From Maricaulaceae bacterium EIL42A08 (GTDB taxonomy: Bacteria > Pseudomonadota > Alphaproteobacteria > Caulobacterales > Maricaulaceae): a stretch of DNA of 64,000 nucleotides. This document shows, one piece after another, positions 36,367 to 45,673 of this stretch. Both the position numbers and the translations under genes were made by a program. Below the pieces are notes generated by a model. That model saw only the letters and a list, made by a program, of their open reading frames with translations. It was not told the origin of the DNA and searched no databases. Positions within the stretch are counted from its first letter, which is position 1; every line of letters starts with the position of its first letter. The DNA lies in assembly GCA_024178355.1 (NCBI GenBank), contig JAMZNZ010000002.1, positions 725,501-789,500 on the forward strand, read 5' to 3'.

Positions 36367-37086
36367 ATGCGATCTCATCTGTTTCATTCAGGCTTCTGGG
36401 CCCTCGCCACGATCCTTGGCATCGCCTGCGCGCCGGTGTTGTTGATTCCCGGACGCGGGCCAACAGTGGCGGTCATCGGCCTGTTCGCAAAGCTGGTCCG
36501 GGGCTGGTTGAAGCTGTGTGGTGTCTCTATCGAATACCGGGGTTTGGAGCATCTTGAAGGTGTGGGCCCCGCGGTCTTTGCCTCCAAGCATCAAAGCTAT
36601 GGTGACGGGCTGTGTCACATCGCGCGCGATCGCGACCTCGCCTACGTGATTGGCGACCACATGCTGCGCTTTCCGCTGGTGGGCACCTATCTCAAACGCG
36701 CCGAAGCTGTCGTGGTGGACGATGCGGCGGGTCGACGTGCCGGCGGCGCGTTTGATGAGGGTGTGGAGCGGCTGAACGCAGACGGTCGCTCGGCGATCAT
36801 ATTTCCTGAAGGCGGGCTTTCACCGGTGGGCGGCAAGCGGCGCTATCGGCGCGGTGTCTGGAAGCTGGCTCGAAGCCTCGAACGGCCGATCATTCCGGTC
36901 GCCACGAATCTGGGGTGTTTCTGGCCGGAGGAAGAATGGGTCTTGCGACCAGGAGAGGCCGTGATCGAATTTTTACCGCCGATGCACCCTGGCGATGAGA
37001 GCAAGACCTTCATGAGCAAGCTCGAGAACCGGATCGAGAGTCGGACCCGGGCGCTCGAGGTCGAAGCAATACATCACAAAAAGTAG
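36367..37086 (+). CDS. PlsC-like 1-acylglycerol-3-phosphate acyltransferase (first copy)
   Basis: Membrane acyltransferase, 239 residues. An N-terminal hydrophobic segment (about 8-45) anchors it. The catalytic HX4D motif is HQSYGD near residues 77-82, the acceptor-site motif is FPEGGLSPVGGKRRYRRGVW (around 146), and IPVATNLG is block IV. It should acylate lysophosphatidic acid or a related lysolipid. A paralogue with the same motifs (HQSWGD, YPEGHLS) lies 1.2 kb downstream, beyond the TetR gene. Divergent from aspS. The exact substrate is not known. Confidence 0.9.
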   Translation: MRSHLFHSGFWALATILGIACAPVLLIPGRGPTVAVIGLFAKLVRGWLKLCGVSIEYRGLEHLEGVGPAVFASKHQSYGDGLCHIARDRDLAYVIGDHMLRFPLVGTYLKRAEAVVVDDAAGRRAGGAFDEGVERLNADGRSAIIFPEGGLSPVGGKRRYRRGVWKLARSLERPIIPVATNLGCFWPEEEWVLRPGEAVIEFLPPMHPGDESKTFMSKLENRIESRTRALEVEAIHHKK

Positions 37087-37431
37087 ACAGGTCAGGTTTC
37101 ACCTCCTTCTGGTCAGCGTTCATCCAAAGCTGGTCGAAGCCATGCGGGCGTTTTGACACCGCATTGGCATCGTTATGCGGCTTTATCCACGGACCCGGTC
37201 AGATTCTATCCCTAATAGGGCGCTGAACCCCGCCAGATGAGGAAACGGCCAGCGAGTCGGCCTCCAGATGAGCTGAAAAAGCACGAAAGTTTTTTTGGGC
37301 ATTGGCTGATTTTTTGGTCTCTGACGACGCACAACCGTTGAGAAACAACTTAAGTATAACCCCACTACCCTTTGAAATTAATAATACTTCTCCAGCTCCA
37401 TTCTGGCAGCTGAGGCATCAAAATTATTTGG

Positions 37432-37447
37432 TGAGTGAACACTCACT
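37432..37447. promoter_or_regulatory. TetR-type operator 1
   Basis: GTGAGTG-AA-CACTCAC, a perfect inverted repeat with a two-base centre, followed by TTA. Its centre is 58 bases from operator 2. It lies just upstream of the TTGACA at 37454-37459. Confidence 0.75.
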
Positions 37448-37453
37448 TACGCT

Positions 37454-37482
37454 TGACACTTCGGATAAGCTCAGCCATTGTC
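37454..37482 (+). promoter_or_regulatory. Possible promoter between operators 1 and 2
   Basis: TTGACA (37454-37459), a 17-base spacer and CATTGT (37477-37482). The -35 is consensus and the -10 is weak. Its position between two palindromes suits repression by the TetR protein. Confidence 0.4.
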
Positions 37483-37489
37483 GCGTTAG

Positions 37490-37505
37490 TGAGTGAACGC
37501 TCACT
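37490..37505. promoter_or_regulatory. TetR-type operator 2
   Basis: GTGAGTG-AA-CGCTCAC, the same palindrome with one change, followed by TTA as in operator 1. It lies downstream of the putative -10. Confidence 0.75.
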
Positions 37506-37551
37506 TACTTTCATATCCCTTCCCTCCCGGAGCGACCCTGCTCCAAGTGGG

Positions 37552-37566
37552 TGAGCGTTCACTTGC
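37552..37566. promoter_or_regulatory. TetR-type operator 3
   Basis: GTGAGCG-TT-CACTTG. Its reverse complement shares the 13 bases AGTGAACGCTCAC with operator 2. Centre-to-centre distance from operator 2 is 62 bases; it lies 66 bases before the TetR start codon. Confidence 0.65.
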
Positions 37567-37632
37567 CACCATCACCGCTTCGGCCCCAAGCTGGATTCGA
37601 TACGGTGAAACAACGAATTCGGAGTCGGCACC

Positions 37633-38259
37633 ATGGTAGCCAAGGCCAGTAACAGCGACGCGCAGGACACAGCGGACGTTCGCGGCGTCACAGCCCCTGA
37701 CGGCAGCGTGAAGGCCCGGCTGGAACGCGGTGCGCTCAACCTTTTCAGGGAACACGGTGTCGACGGGGTTTCGACCCGCGCCATCGCCGAAGCCGCTGGC
37801 GTGTCTGAGGGCGCGATCTACAAGCACTTCAAAAGTAAAGAGGTTCTGGCCCAGCATCTATTTGAGGCCATCCACGAGAAGCTCTACGCGCTTGTTGAGG
37901 AACAGCTCAATGCCGCCGAGAGCTTTGATGATGGCGTGCTGCGGGTGGTGAAAACCTACTGCAAGGCGGCTGACGATGACCCGACCCTTTTTGAGTACCA
38001 CCTCACTCACATGTTTCGTTTCGGCGTGCGCCACTACCCTGGCCGCCCCGACCCCACAACGCTGATTGCCTCGCGAATTCAGGATGCTATCGACAATGGT
38101 GCCTGCCCGCCCGGCAATCCGGAAATCAAGGCTGCGGCCGCTCTTGGTGTCGTTCTTCAACCGGCTGCCCACCGTATGGCGGGCCGTTTTGAAGGCACCA
38201 TGACCGACCATGCCGATCAGTTCGCTCGCGCCTCTCTGGCTGCGGTGAAGGAGACTTGA
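37633..38259 (+). CDS. TetR-family transcriptional regulator
   Basis: A 208-residue repressor-type regulator. The N-terminal helix-turn-helix (about residues 34-80) reads LFREHGVDGVSTRAIAEAAGVSEGAIYKHF, a textbook TetR DNA-binding domain; the first 28 residues form a flexible extension. The C-terminal ligand-binding domain is all-helical and its ligand is unknown. It is the first gene of an operon with the second acyltransferase and an LplT-like transporter, and three palindromes precede it. Likely it represses its own operon and responds to a lipid or acyl compound; that is inference from the neighbours. Confidence 0.93.
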   Translation: MVAKASNSDAQDTADVRGVTAPDGSVKARLERGALNLFREHGVDGVSTRAIAEAAGVSEGAIYKHFKSKEVLAQHLFEAIHEKLYALVEEQLNAAESFDDGVLRVVKTYCKAADDDPTLFEYHLTHMFRFGVRHYPGRPDPTTLIASRIQDAIDNGACPPGNPEIKAAAALGVVLQPAAHRMAGRFEGTMTDHADQFARASLAAVKET

Positions 38260-38261
38260 AC

Positions 38262-39056
38262 ATGACTGATGCACCCCATGACCTGAGGTCTGATGATACG
38301 ACTGAAGGCACTGAAACGCCTCGCCATTCTGCCATGACCTGGCTGCGCTCCACCGGCTTTGAAATCGCCTACTGGCTGATCACGGTGTTTGCCGCCCTCA
38401 TCTGCACGCTGCTGGCCGCCTTCCCGAGCCGTAAGCCTCTGGCCTGGGGGCTCCAGATGTATGGCTCGGCTCAGGTCGCCGCTTTGAAGTATATCGCTGG
38501 AATCACTGTGGAAGTTCGGGGTCGTGATCGCCTGCCGAACGAACCTGTCGTCTTTGGAGCCAAGCACCAGAGCTGGGGCGACGGCTTTGTGATGCTCAGC
38601 CAGATTGCCCAGCTGAGCTTCGTCGCCGGTGACCATCTCTACAAATTCCCGCTTGTGGGCCGTATCCTGAAGAAAATCGGGGCGATTGTTCTGTCAAATC
38701 AAGGCGGTGAAGAAGCTCAGGCCCGTCTGAACGAAGGTATCGACGCGCTTAAGACCGATGGCCGTGATGTACTTATCTACCCAGAAGGCCATCTCTCAGC
38801 GGTCGGGGAAAAGCATCGCTACCGGTCTGGCGTCTGGCGCCTCTACACGCTGCTGGATCGCCCCTGCACGCCTGTCGCCACAAGCCTGGGCGTGGGTTGG
38901 GACCGTCAAAGTTTCTTTAAATGCAAGGCCAATGTCGTGGTGGAATTCCTCGACCCCATCGCGCCGGGCATGGACAAGGACGCCTTCCTGGCCGAGCTGG
39001 AGAGCCGCGTTGAAACCCGCACCAACCAGCTGATCGCAGAGGCACGCGCACAATGA
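38262..39056 (+). CDS. PlsC-like 1-acylglycerol-3-phosphate acyltransferase (second copy)
   Basis: A 264-residue membrane acyltransferase. One hydrophobic segment lies at about residues 29-52; the catalytic motif is HQSWGD (near 104-109), and the acceptor motif is YPEGHLSAVGEKHRY (near 172). It resembles the copy at 36367-37086 closely in motif spacing. The ATG at 38262 follows AAGGAGA by 7 bases and sits just after the TetR stop; the longer TTG start at 38256 is unlikely. It overlaps the transporter gene by 4 bases (ATGA), so acylation and transport are coupled. Confidence 0.9.
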   Translation: MTDAPHDLRSDDTTEGTETPRHSAMTWLRSTGFEIAYWLITVFAALICTLLAAFPSRKPLAWGLQMYGSAQVAALKYIAGITVEVRGRDRLPNEPVVFGAKHQSWGDGFVMLSQIAQLSFVAGDHLYKFPLVGRILKKIGAIVLSNQGGEEAQARLNEGIDALKTDGRDVLIYPEGHLSAVGEKHRYRSGVWRLYTLLDRPCTPVATSLGVGWDRQSFFKCKANVVVEFLDPIAPGMDKDAFLAELESRVETRTNQLIAEARAQ

Positions 39057-40354
39057 GCCTGAAACTCTCAGCCCAGCTGATGGGCCAGCGCCGCTACGTG
39101 CCCATCTGGGCCGCTCAGGTGCTCGGAGCCTTTAACGACAACCTGTTTCGCTTCTCGCTGGTGATGCTGGCCACCTACTCTGGCATGACAGTGCTGGACC
39201 TGCCGCGCGAGCAGATGACGCCCATCGCCGCGACGGTCTTCACCTTGCCGATCTTCCTGTTCTCTGCTGTCGCAGGCCAGGTGGCCGACCGCTACGACCG
39301 GATGAAAATCATGCGCGTGATGAAGTTCGCCGAGATCTTTTTGATGATGGCGGCCGCCGTTGGCTTCCTGCTCAACGCGCCCTGGGTGCTTTTAGGCGTG
39401 CTCTTCCTAATGGGTGTGCAGACCGCATTCTTCATTCCGGCGCGCACCTCGGCCATGCCAACCGTGCTGGAGCCCTCTGAGCTGGTGACCGCCAACGCCT
39501 TGATGGCCGGAGCCGTCAATGTGGCGATCCTGGCGGGTGCCATTGGCGGAACGCTTCTGACGCCGGCCGAGTTCGGCCCGCCAATTATCGGCGGAACGCT
39601 GATCATTGTGGCGATCATTGGCTGGCTTGCAGCCCGACAGGGCGTCCCCGCACCCGCGTCCAATCCGGAGATGAAGATCAGCTTCAACATCCTCTGGGAG
39701 ACGCTGCGCCTGCTGCGCTTCATCTGGGGCGCGAAGGATGTTTTGCGGCCTGCGGTCGGGATCGCCTGGTTCTGGATGCTTTCAGCCGCAGTCATTACCG
39801 TGTTGCCGGTCTTCGCCCGCGACGTGCTGGGGGCCGATCAGAATGTCGTGGCCATCTTCCAGGTCCTGTTCACCGTGGGCGCGGTCACAGGGGCAATGAT
39901 CTGCGGTGTCCTGAACAGGGGTGGCGGCGCGTTGATCTTCACCGTTATCGGAGCTGCCGGTCTTGTGATTTTTTCAACAGATCTCGCGCTCTACACGGCA
40001 GATCGCACGCCGGGACCAGAGCTTGAGACGGTCGGCGTATTTCTCGCCGATCCTGCCAACCATCGGATATTGATCGATCTTTTTGGGGCAGCCATGTTAG
40101 GCGGCATGTTCGTCGTGCCGTTGCAGGCCATGACCCAGCGCCGGGCCGATCCTGAACGTCGGGGACGTCTGCTGGCCGCCAGCGGCATCCTGAACGGCGC
40201 TGCGGCGACGCTCGGTCCCTTCATCCTTTTCCTGCTGGCGCGCGCCGAAGCGCCGCTTCAGGGGGCCTTCTGGTTCGTAGCCGGCGGCTCGGTGATCGCA
40301 GGGCTTTTCTTCACCTGGCGCATGATGGCCAGTGATCGGGTAAAGGAGGCCTGA
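39053..40354 (+). CDS. MFS transporter, LplT-like (lysophospholipid transport)
   Basis: A 433-residue major facilitator with about 12 membrane segments. The N-terminal LGAFNDNLFRFSLVM is the signature start of LplT and the MFS part of Aas-like fusions, which flip lysophospholipids across the inner membrane so they can be reacylated. The A-like loop motif between TM2 and TM3 is GQVADRYDRMKIM. It is translationally coupled to the PlsC-like acyltransferase upstream, mirroring the lplT-aas pairing of E. coli. Substrate is inferred from homology and context. Confidence 0.88.
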   Translation: MSLKLSAQLMGQRRYVPIWAAQVLGAFNDNLFRFSLVMLATYSGMTVLDLPREQMTPIAATVFTLPIFLFSAVAGQVADRYDRMKIMRVMKFAEIFLMMAAAVGFLLNAPWVLLGVLFLMGVQTAFFIPARTSAMPTVLEPSELVTANALMAGAVNVAILAGAIGGTLLTPAEFGPPIIGGTLIIVAIIGWLAARQGVPAPASNPEMKISFNILWETLRLLRFIWGAKDVLRPAVGIAWFWMLSAAVITVLPVFARDVLGADQNVVAIFQVLFTVGAVTGAMICGVLNRGGGALIFTVIGAAGLVIFSTDLALYTADRTPGPELETVGVFLADPANHRILIDLFGAAMLGGMFVVPLQAMTQRRADPERRGRLLAASGILNGAAATLGPFILFLLARAEAPLQGAFWFVAGGSVIAGLFFTWRMMASDRVKEA

Positions 40355-40374
40355 TTCCGCGCTCGCCAAATCCC

Positions 40375-40397
40375 CCCTCGGGCGCTAAACCCGAGGG
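40375..40397 (+). promoter_or_regulatory. Hairpin masking the rnd ribosome-binding site
   Basis: CCCTCGGG (40375-40382) and CCCGAGGG (40390-40397) make a perfect 8-bp stem with a 7-base loop, two bases before the rnd ATG. The only Shine-Dalgarno-like bases, GAGGG, lie in the 3' arm, so the hairpin could hide them. It may instead, or also, mark the end of the transporter mRNA, though there is no T-run. Confidence 0.5.
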
Positions 40398-40399
40398 CC

Positions 40400-41554
40400 A
40401 TGGAATGGATTGATAATACTGAGTCGCTGGCGTCCGCCTGCGCTGACCTCCGCAAAGCTGAATTCGTCGCCATCGACACTGAATTCATGCGCGAAAGCAC
40501 CTTCTGGCCCCAGCTCTGCCTGATACAGGCAGCTGGTGGCGAACGCGAGGTGCTGATCGATCCGCTGGCCGAGGGCATCGACCTTGCGCCCTTCTACGAG
40601 CTGTTAAAGGACACCAAGGTTCAGAAGGTGTTTCACGCCTGTCGCCAGGACCTTGAAATCTTCTTCCACATGGGCGGCGGGGTGATCCCAAAGCCGTTGT
40701 TTGACAGCCAGGTAGCCGCCATGGCGGTCGGGCTGGGCGATAGCATCAGCTATGACAACCTGGTGCGCGCGCTGGCTGGAACTTCGCTCGACAAGGGCTC
40801 GCGTTTTACCGACTGGTCGCGCCGCCCGCTCTCTGACAAGCAGAAAACCTACGCCCTCGCCGACGTGACCTATCTGCGCGACATCTACCCGAAGCTGCGT
40901 GGCATGCTGGCCAAGGTGAAGCGCGAAAGCTGGCTGGCTGAAGAGATGGACCTCATCACCGACCCGGCGACCTATGAGATGCATCCTGAAGACGCGTGGA
41001 AGCGCCTGAAGCTACGTAAACTCACGCCGCAATGGCTTGCAGCCCTCAAGGCTGCGGCCTTCTGGCGCGAAACCGAAGCGCAAACCCGGGACATCCCGCG
41101 CAATCGCATCATGAAGGATGACGGGCTTTATGAGCTCGCCCATGCGGCCCCCAAGACGACGCAAGACCTACAAGGCCTGCGCGCGGTACCTAAGGGGTTT
41201 GAGCGCTCAAAACCGGCTGAGCGCCTGATCGCGCTGATGAATGAGGCGATGGAAGATCCTAAAGCCTACGCGCCGAAGATCGAAAAGCCGAAGCCTGCGC
41301 CACCCAATCTTGGCTCTATCGTCGAGATGTTGAAGGTGTACCTGAAGGTGGCTGCAGAGCGCGAAGAGGTGGCTGCGCGCCTGATCGCAACCGTTCCAGA
41401 CCTGGAAAAGCTGGCCGCGGACGACGAAGCCGATATCGCAGCACTGAAAGGCTGGCGGCGCGCGGTCTTTGGTGCCGATGCCATCCGATTGAAGCATGGC
41501 GAGATCGCTTTGCTGCTTGAAAACGGCCGGGTTGAAGCCGTCGAGCTGGAATAA
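40400..41554 (+). CDS. rnd: Ribonuclease D
   Basis: 3'-5' exoribonuclease acting in tRNA and small-RNA maturation. The 384-residue protein has the DEDDy exonuclease motifs: DTEFM (about residues 30-34), HACRQDLEI (about 80) and the Tyr/Asp pair in YALADVTYL (about 151-159). One or two HRDC domains follow (about 215-290 and a diverged second). The start [10 protein letters not shown] is normal for the family. It lies 45 bases after the transporter gene; uvrC follows on the same strand. Confidence 0.95.
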   Translation: MEWIDNTESLASACADLRKAEFVAIDTEFMRESTFWPQLCLIQAAGGEREVLIDPLAEGIDLAPFYELLKDTKVQKVFHACRQDLEIFFHMGGGVIPKPLFDSQVAAMAVGLGDSISYDNLVRALAGTSLDKGSRFTDWSRRPLSDKQKTYALADVTYLRDIYPKLRGMLAKVKRESWLAEEMDLITDPATYEMHPEDAWKRLKLRKLTPQWLAALKAAAFWRETEAQTRDIPRNRIMKDDGLYELAHAAPKTTQDLQGLRAVPKGFERSKPAERLIALMNEAMEDPKAYAPKIEKPKPAPPNLGSIVEMLKVYLKVAAEREEVAARLIATVPDLEKLAADDEADIAALKGWRRAVFGADAIRLKHGEIALLLENGRVEAVELE

Positions 41555-41604
41555 GCAGCGCTCACCCGCTGACGATCGGGCCTTCGCCGCCTATCTTTGA
41601 GCCC

Positions 41605-43515
41605 ATGGCCAAAGCCGAACGCCCTGATTCCCCGCCCCTCGACACAGAAGGGCATGCTGCGCCCTCTGCGCCGCCTCCCGATCTGCCGACCGGGCCGGAA
41701 GTCATTGCGTCCTATGTGAAAACGCTGCCGCTCAAGCCTGGCGTCTACCGCATGTATGACGACAAGGGCGATGTGCTTTATGTGGGCAAGGCGAAAAAGC
41801 TGAAGAACCGGGTGTCGAGCTACGCCAAGTCTGGCGGCCACACTAACCGCATCGCGCTGATGATCTCTCTGACCCGGTCGATGGAATTTGTCATCACCGC
41901 GACTGAGACCGAGGCCTTGCTGCTTGAGGCCAATCTCATCAAGCGCTTGAAGCCTCGCTTCAACATCATCCTTCGCGACGACAAATCCTTCCCCTACATC
42001 CTGATCAAGCGCGATCACGCTGCCCCCCAGCTGAAGAAGCACCGGGGTTCACGCAAGGTGAAGGGTGATTATTTCGGGCCGTTTGCCAGCGCTGGCGCGG
42101 TCAACCACACACTTAACACACTGCAGAAGGCTTTCCTTCTAAGAACCTGTTCCGACAGCGTTTATGAGGGGCGGACGCGCCCCTGCATGCTCTACCAGAT
42201 CAAGCGCTGTGCGGCCCCCTGCGTCGGCTATGTCGACGAAGAGCGCTATGGCGAGCTGGTCAGCGAAGCCAACGAATTCCTGCGCGGTCGGTCCAATGCG
42301 CTGCGCGAACGCCTGCAGTCGGAGATGGAAGAAGCCTCAGACGCACTCGACTTTGAAAAGGCAGCTCGCCTGCGCGACCGGCTGCGCGCCATCGCTGCCG
42401 TTACGACGCAGCAAGGGATCAATCCTGAAGGCGTTGATGACGCTGATGTCATTGCGGTTCAGCAGGAGGGCGGAAGGACCTGTGTTCAGATCTTCTTCTT
42501 CCGGGCGGGCCAGAACTGGGGCAATCGCGCGCTTTACCCCAAGCATGAAGCTGACGCGACGCCAGAGCAGGTGCTGACCGCTTTCATTGCCCAGTTCTAC
42601 GAGGACAAGCCAGCGCCCAGCCTGATCCTGACAAGCCATGTCGCGGAACAATCAGAGCTTCTAGAAGAAGCGCTAAGCCTGCGCGCTGGGCACTCGGTAG
42701 AGATCCGCATGCCACTGCGCGGTGGAAAGAAGGCGCTGGTCGCCTCTGCCCAGCAAAACGCCCGCGAGGCCCTGGGTCGTCAGCTGGCGGAAACCCGCTC
42801 GCAAACCCAGCTTTTGAGCGGCGTGGCCAAAGTCTTCGAGCTGGATGGGCCGCCAGAACGGATTGAGGTCTACGACAACTCCCACATCCAGGGCACAAAT
42901 GCGCTCGGCGCGATGATTGTGGCTGGGCCAGAAGGCTTTGAAAAATCAAGCTATCGCAAGTTCAATATGAAGGGCGATGACGCTGCCACGAATGACGACT
43001 TTGCGATGATGCAGGCCATGCTGCGACGGCGCTTTGTGCGCCTCCCCAAGGAGCGCGATGAAGGCGCAGCCGTGCCGGACCTGCTGCTGATCGACGGCGG
43101 TAAGGGCCAGCTCTCTTCTGTGCTTGAGGTGATGGCTGAGCTCGGTGTCGACGATGTGCCGGTTGTAGCGGTGGCCAAGGGGCCGGATCGCGACGCGGGG
43201 CGCGAAGTCTTTCACCAGGCCGGCAAGCCACCGCTCAAACTGCCGATGAATGACCCGGTGCTTTACTATCTCCAGCGACTGCGCGACGAAGCCCACCGCT
43301 TTGCCATTACCGGTCACCGCGCGAAGCGCTCCAAGCAGATGCGCGAGAATCCGCTGGATGAAATCGGCGGCATTGGCGCGTCGCGAAAGAGCGCACTTCT
43401 CAAACACTTTGGCTCCGCCAGAGCGGTCTCGCGCGCCAATGTGGCTGACCTTGAAGCGGTCGATGGCGTATCCAAGGCGCTCGCCCAAAAGATCTACGAC
43501 CATTTTCACGATTGA
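41605..43515 (+). CDS. uvrC: Excinuclease ABC subunit C
   Basis: Makes the two incisions of nucleotide excision repair. The 636-residue protein has a Pro-rich N-terminal extension, a GIY-YIG nuclease (about 45-125; GVYRMY, LYVGKAK), a cysteine cluster CAAPCVGY, a UVR motif (about 228-263) that binds UvrB, an RNase H-like domain with DNSHIQG and [10 protein letters not shown], and C-terminal helix-hairpin-helices ([17 protein letters not shown]). All parts are intact. pgsA follows 54 bases later, a neighbour pair frequent in proteobacteria. Confidence 0.97.
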   Translation: MAKAERPDSPPLDTEGHAAPSAPPPDLPTGPEVIASYVKTLPLKPGVYRMYDDKGDVLYVGKAKKLKNRVSSYAKSGGHTNRIALMISLTRSMEFVITATETEALLLEANLIKRLKPRFNIILRDDKSFPYILIKRDHAAPQLKKHRGSRKVKGDYFGPFASAGAVNHTLNTLQKAFLLRTCSDSVYEGRTRPCMLYQIKRCAAPCVGYVDEERYGELVSEANEFLRGRSNALRERLQSEMEEASDALDFEKAARLRDRLRAIAAVTTQQGINPEGVDDADVIAVQQEGGRTCVQIFFFRAGQNWGNRALYPKHEADATPEQVLTAFIAQFYEDKPAPSLILTSHVAEQSELLEEALSLRAGHSVEIRMPLRGGKKALVASAQQNAREALGRQLAETRSQTQLLSGVAKVFELDGPPERIEVYDNSHIQGTNALGAMIVAGPEGFEKSSYRKFNMKGDDAATNDDFAMMQAMLRRRFVRLPKERDEGAAVPDLLLIDGGKGQLSSVLEVMAELGVDDVPVVAVAKGPDRDAGREVFHQAGKPPLKLPMNDPVLYYLQRLRDEAHRFAITGHRAKRSKQMRENPLDEIGGIGASRKSALLKHFGSARAVSRANVADLEAVDGVSKALAQKIYDHFHD

Positions 43516-43569
43516 TCTTACAGGCCTGCCTGCGCCAGTAAGGGCATAATCGACTGATTTGAGGATCGT

Positions 43570-44157
43570 ATGAGCATTGTCAGACACATTCCCAACGCCC
43601 TGACCATCGGGCGCGGCCTTGCCGGTCCGGTTGGGACATATCTCATGCTGTCCGGCTTCAGCGCCCAGAGCGAATCGGCGGCGTTTGCCTACGGCATGGC
43701 GGCATTCATCGTGCTCGTCGTCGCAGCCCTCACCGACGCGCTCGATGGATTGATGGCGCGACTTCTTAACGCAGAGACCGCGCTTGGAGAGCTCCTCGAC
43801 CCAATCGCGGACAAGCTTCTTGTGGGCTCCTACCTGATCGGTTTCGTGATCATCTTCCGCTTCGATATCCTGCTGATGATCCCGGTCGCCATCATCATAG
43901 GCCGCGACCTGACCGTCACCGGGCTGCGCCTGACAAGCAGCCGCCCCAGTACCATGGCCGCAACCCCCACAGCCAAATTAAAGACGTTTCTTCAAATACT
44001 TCTGGTGATGGCTCCCTTCGGGTGGGCCATGCTTCAGATCAATTCTCCCCAAGCAAATGCCGAGTTCGTCCTGTTCTGGTCGGTGGCTGTCTGGATGCTG
44101 GCCGGCGTGACAGTCTGGTCCGCACTGCCCTACTGGCGCGCGAGGAAATCTGACTAG
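43570..44157 (+). CDS. pgsA: CDP-diacylglycerol-glycerol-3-phosphate 3-phosphatidyltransferase
   Basis: Makes phosphatidylglycerol phosphate, the precursor of phosphatidylglycerol and cardiolipin. The 195-residue membrane enzyme carries the CDP-alcohol phosphatidyltransferase signature: DALDGLMAR then GELLDPIAD, giving the required D..DG..AR..G...D...D pattern near residues 57-82. Several membrane helices surround it. GAGGAT lies just before the ATG. It is downstream of uvrC as in many bacteria. Confidence 0.95.
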   Translation: MSIVRHIPNALTIGRGLAGPVGTYLMLSGFSAQSESAAFAYGMAAFIVLVVAALTDALDGLMARLLNAETALGELLDPIADKLLVGSYLIGFVIIFRFDILLMIPVAIIIGRDLTVTGLRLTSSRPSTMAATPTAKLKTFLQILLVMAPFGWAMLQINSPQANAEFVLFWSVAVWMLAGVTVWSALPYWRARKSD

Positions 44158-44210
44158 GCCCATCGTCCATTCAGACCGAGACTGATGGGTCAGATCGTAA
44201 GCTCATGAAT

Positions 44211-44235
44211 AAATGCATTCTTACTGTATGCATTT
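44211..44235. promoter_or_regulatory. Inverted repeat upstream of the chemoreceptor gene
   Basis: AAATGCAT (44211-44218) and ATGCATTT (44228-44235) with 9 bases between, in the 140-base gap before the globin-coupled chemoreceptor. It could be an operator, but no regulator is encoded nearby and no T-run follows. Confidence 0.4.
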
Positions 44236-44297
44236 GTTAACCTCATTCACTGGCATGATATTCCCATGAAGTAGCTGGGGCTATTTGGGAGGCCTTA

Positions 44298-45656
44298 ATG
44301 TCAAACTCGGATTTGGACGAACGATTTAAGTTCCTTGGATTTTCAGACGCCGACAGGGCGCGTCTGCGAGCCCTGAAATACACGATCAAGGGGGCCTTGC
44401 CCGACGTTCTCGATGAATTCTACGCGGAGATCGCCCGTAATCCGGAAGTCGATGAAATGTTCACGACGAAGGAGATGCGCGTCCACGCCCGCGAGAAACA
44501 GATTGATCACTGGGTTCGCATCACAGAAGCAAAATTTGATGCTGACTATTTGGCCAGCGTCACTCGAATTGGCGAGGCTCACGCCCGCCTCGGTCTGAAA
44601 CCTCAATGGTATTTCGGCGGCTACGCCAGGATCGTCGATGGCCTGCAGGCGGCCCTCGTCAAGCACGCGTTCAAGTCAGTCACCATGTTCTCCTCCGCCA
44701 AGGCGCGAGAGGAACTGGAGGCCAATCTCAGCGCTGTAAACAAGGCTGCGATGCTCGACATGGATCTGGCCATGTCCAAGATCGAAGAATGCGCGAAGCG
44801 AGCAGCCGCCGAAGAGCAGGAACGCCTTGCTGCGGAGTTCGAGAAGACGGTCACAGCGATCGTAAACTCGGTCGCGGCGGCTTCAGAGGAGCTGGGTCAG
44901 ACCGCGCGCTCCATGTCCTCAACAGCGGACCAGACGCAAGAGAAGTCGTCCACCGTGGCGGCGGCTGCTGAAGAAGCTACGGCAACCGCTCAGTCGGTAG
45001 CTGGTGCCGCGCAACAGCTGACCAGCGCCATCTCGGAAATCTCCCAGCGCGCAGGCGAAGCTGCCCAGTCGTCCGGCCGGGCCAGCGAGCAAGCCCGCAA
45101 CACCGGCGAGACGATGGGCAAGCTGCGCGAGGCCGCTGCGAAGATCGGCGAGATTGTCACCCTGATCGAAGCAGTTGCAGAGCAAACCAACCTTCTGGCG
45201 CTCAACGCAACCATCGAAGCAGCACGGGCTGGCGAAGCCGGGAAAGGCTTTGCCGTTGTGGCAAGTGAAGTAAAGTCTCTGGCAAGCCAGACTGCCAAAG
45301 CCACCGAGCAAATCTCGGCCCAGATCGGTAGCGTCCAGAGCGTTGTGGGCGATGCAGTAACTGCCATCGAAGAGGTTTCCAACTCCATTGATGACGTTAA
45401 TCAGGTGTCGTCGTCGATCTCCGCTGCCGTGGAAGAACAAAACGCCGCGACCGCAGAAATCAGCCGTAACACCGAGCAAACGGCCAGCAGCGCCGGGTCA
45501 GTCTCTGAGACCATCGCCGATGTGCTCAGCGGGGCTCGAGAGACCTCTAGCGCCGCAACGGGTGTTGTAGGGGCAGCCGAGGACCTGGGCCGACAGGCTG
45601 AACAGCTTCGCTCCGAAGCCGCGCGCTTCCTGACGGAGATCCGCAAAGCCAGCTGA
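44298..45656 (+). CDS. Globin-coupled chemoreceptor (soluble MCP, HemAT-like)
   Basis: A 452-residue sensor without membrane segments. Residues about 1-160 form a protoglobin domain: the likely haem-ligand His95 is in [10 protein letters not shown], equivalent to HemAT His123; Tyr42 (EFYAEI) and Tyr105 (QWYFGG) match the distal-pocket tyrosines of HemAT. The rest is a methyl-accepting signalling coiled coil with the hairpin tip [19 protein letters not shown] (about residues 294-312) that contacts CheA/CheW. It should sense oxygen or another gas in the cytoplasm. GGGAGG precedes the ATG. No che genes are nearby, so it is an orphan receptor. Oxygen as ligand is inferred. Confidence 0.94.
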   Translation: MSNSDLDERFKFLGFSDADRARLRALKYTIKGALPDVLDEFYAEIARNPEVDEMFTTKEMRVHAREKQIDHWVRITEAKFDADYLASVTRIGEAHARLGLKPQWYFGGYARIVDGLQAALVKHAFKSVTMFSSAKAREELEANLSAVNKAAMLDMDLAMSKIEECAKRAAAEEQERLAAEFEKTVTAIVNSVAAASEELGQTARSMSSTADQTQEKSSTVAAAAEEATATAQSVAGAAQQLTSAISEISQRAGEAAQSSGRASEQARNTGETMGKLREAAAKIGEIVTLIEAVAEQTNLLALNATIEAARAGEAGKGFAVVASEVKSLASQTAKATEQISAQIGSVQSVVGDAVTAIEEVSNSIDDVNQVSSSISAAVEEQNAATAEISRNTEQTASSAGSVSETIADVLSGARETSSAATGVVGAAEDLGRQAEQLRSEAARFLTEIRKAS

Positions 45657-45673
45657 TCGTCAGTGGATGAAGA

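Larger units (their letters stand above)
37087..37632 (+). promoter_or_regulatory. Operator-bearing intergenic region before the TetR gene
   Basis: A 546-base gap with no gene that I can support. The first 300 bases hold nothing I can assign; the middle is AT-rich (37310-37395), unlike its surroundings. Three related palindromes (37432-37447, 37490-37505, 37552-37566) and a -35-like TTGACA lie in the last 200 bases. The gap probably carries the promoter of the TetR-acyltransferase-transporter operon. Confidence 0.75.

Noticed and set aside
37602-37627. Two GANTC (CcrM) sites just before the TetR gene
   Set aside because: Two sites in this space could be chance; with no methylation data I would not claim cell-cycle control.
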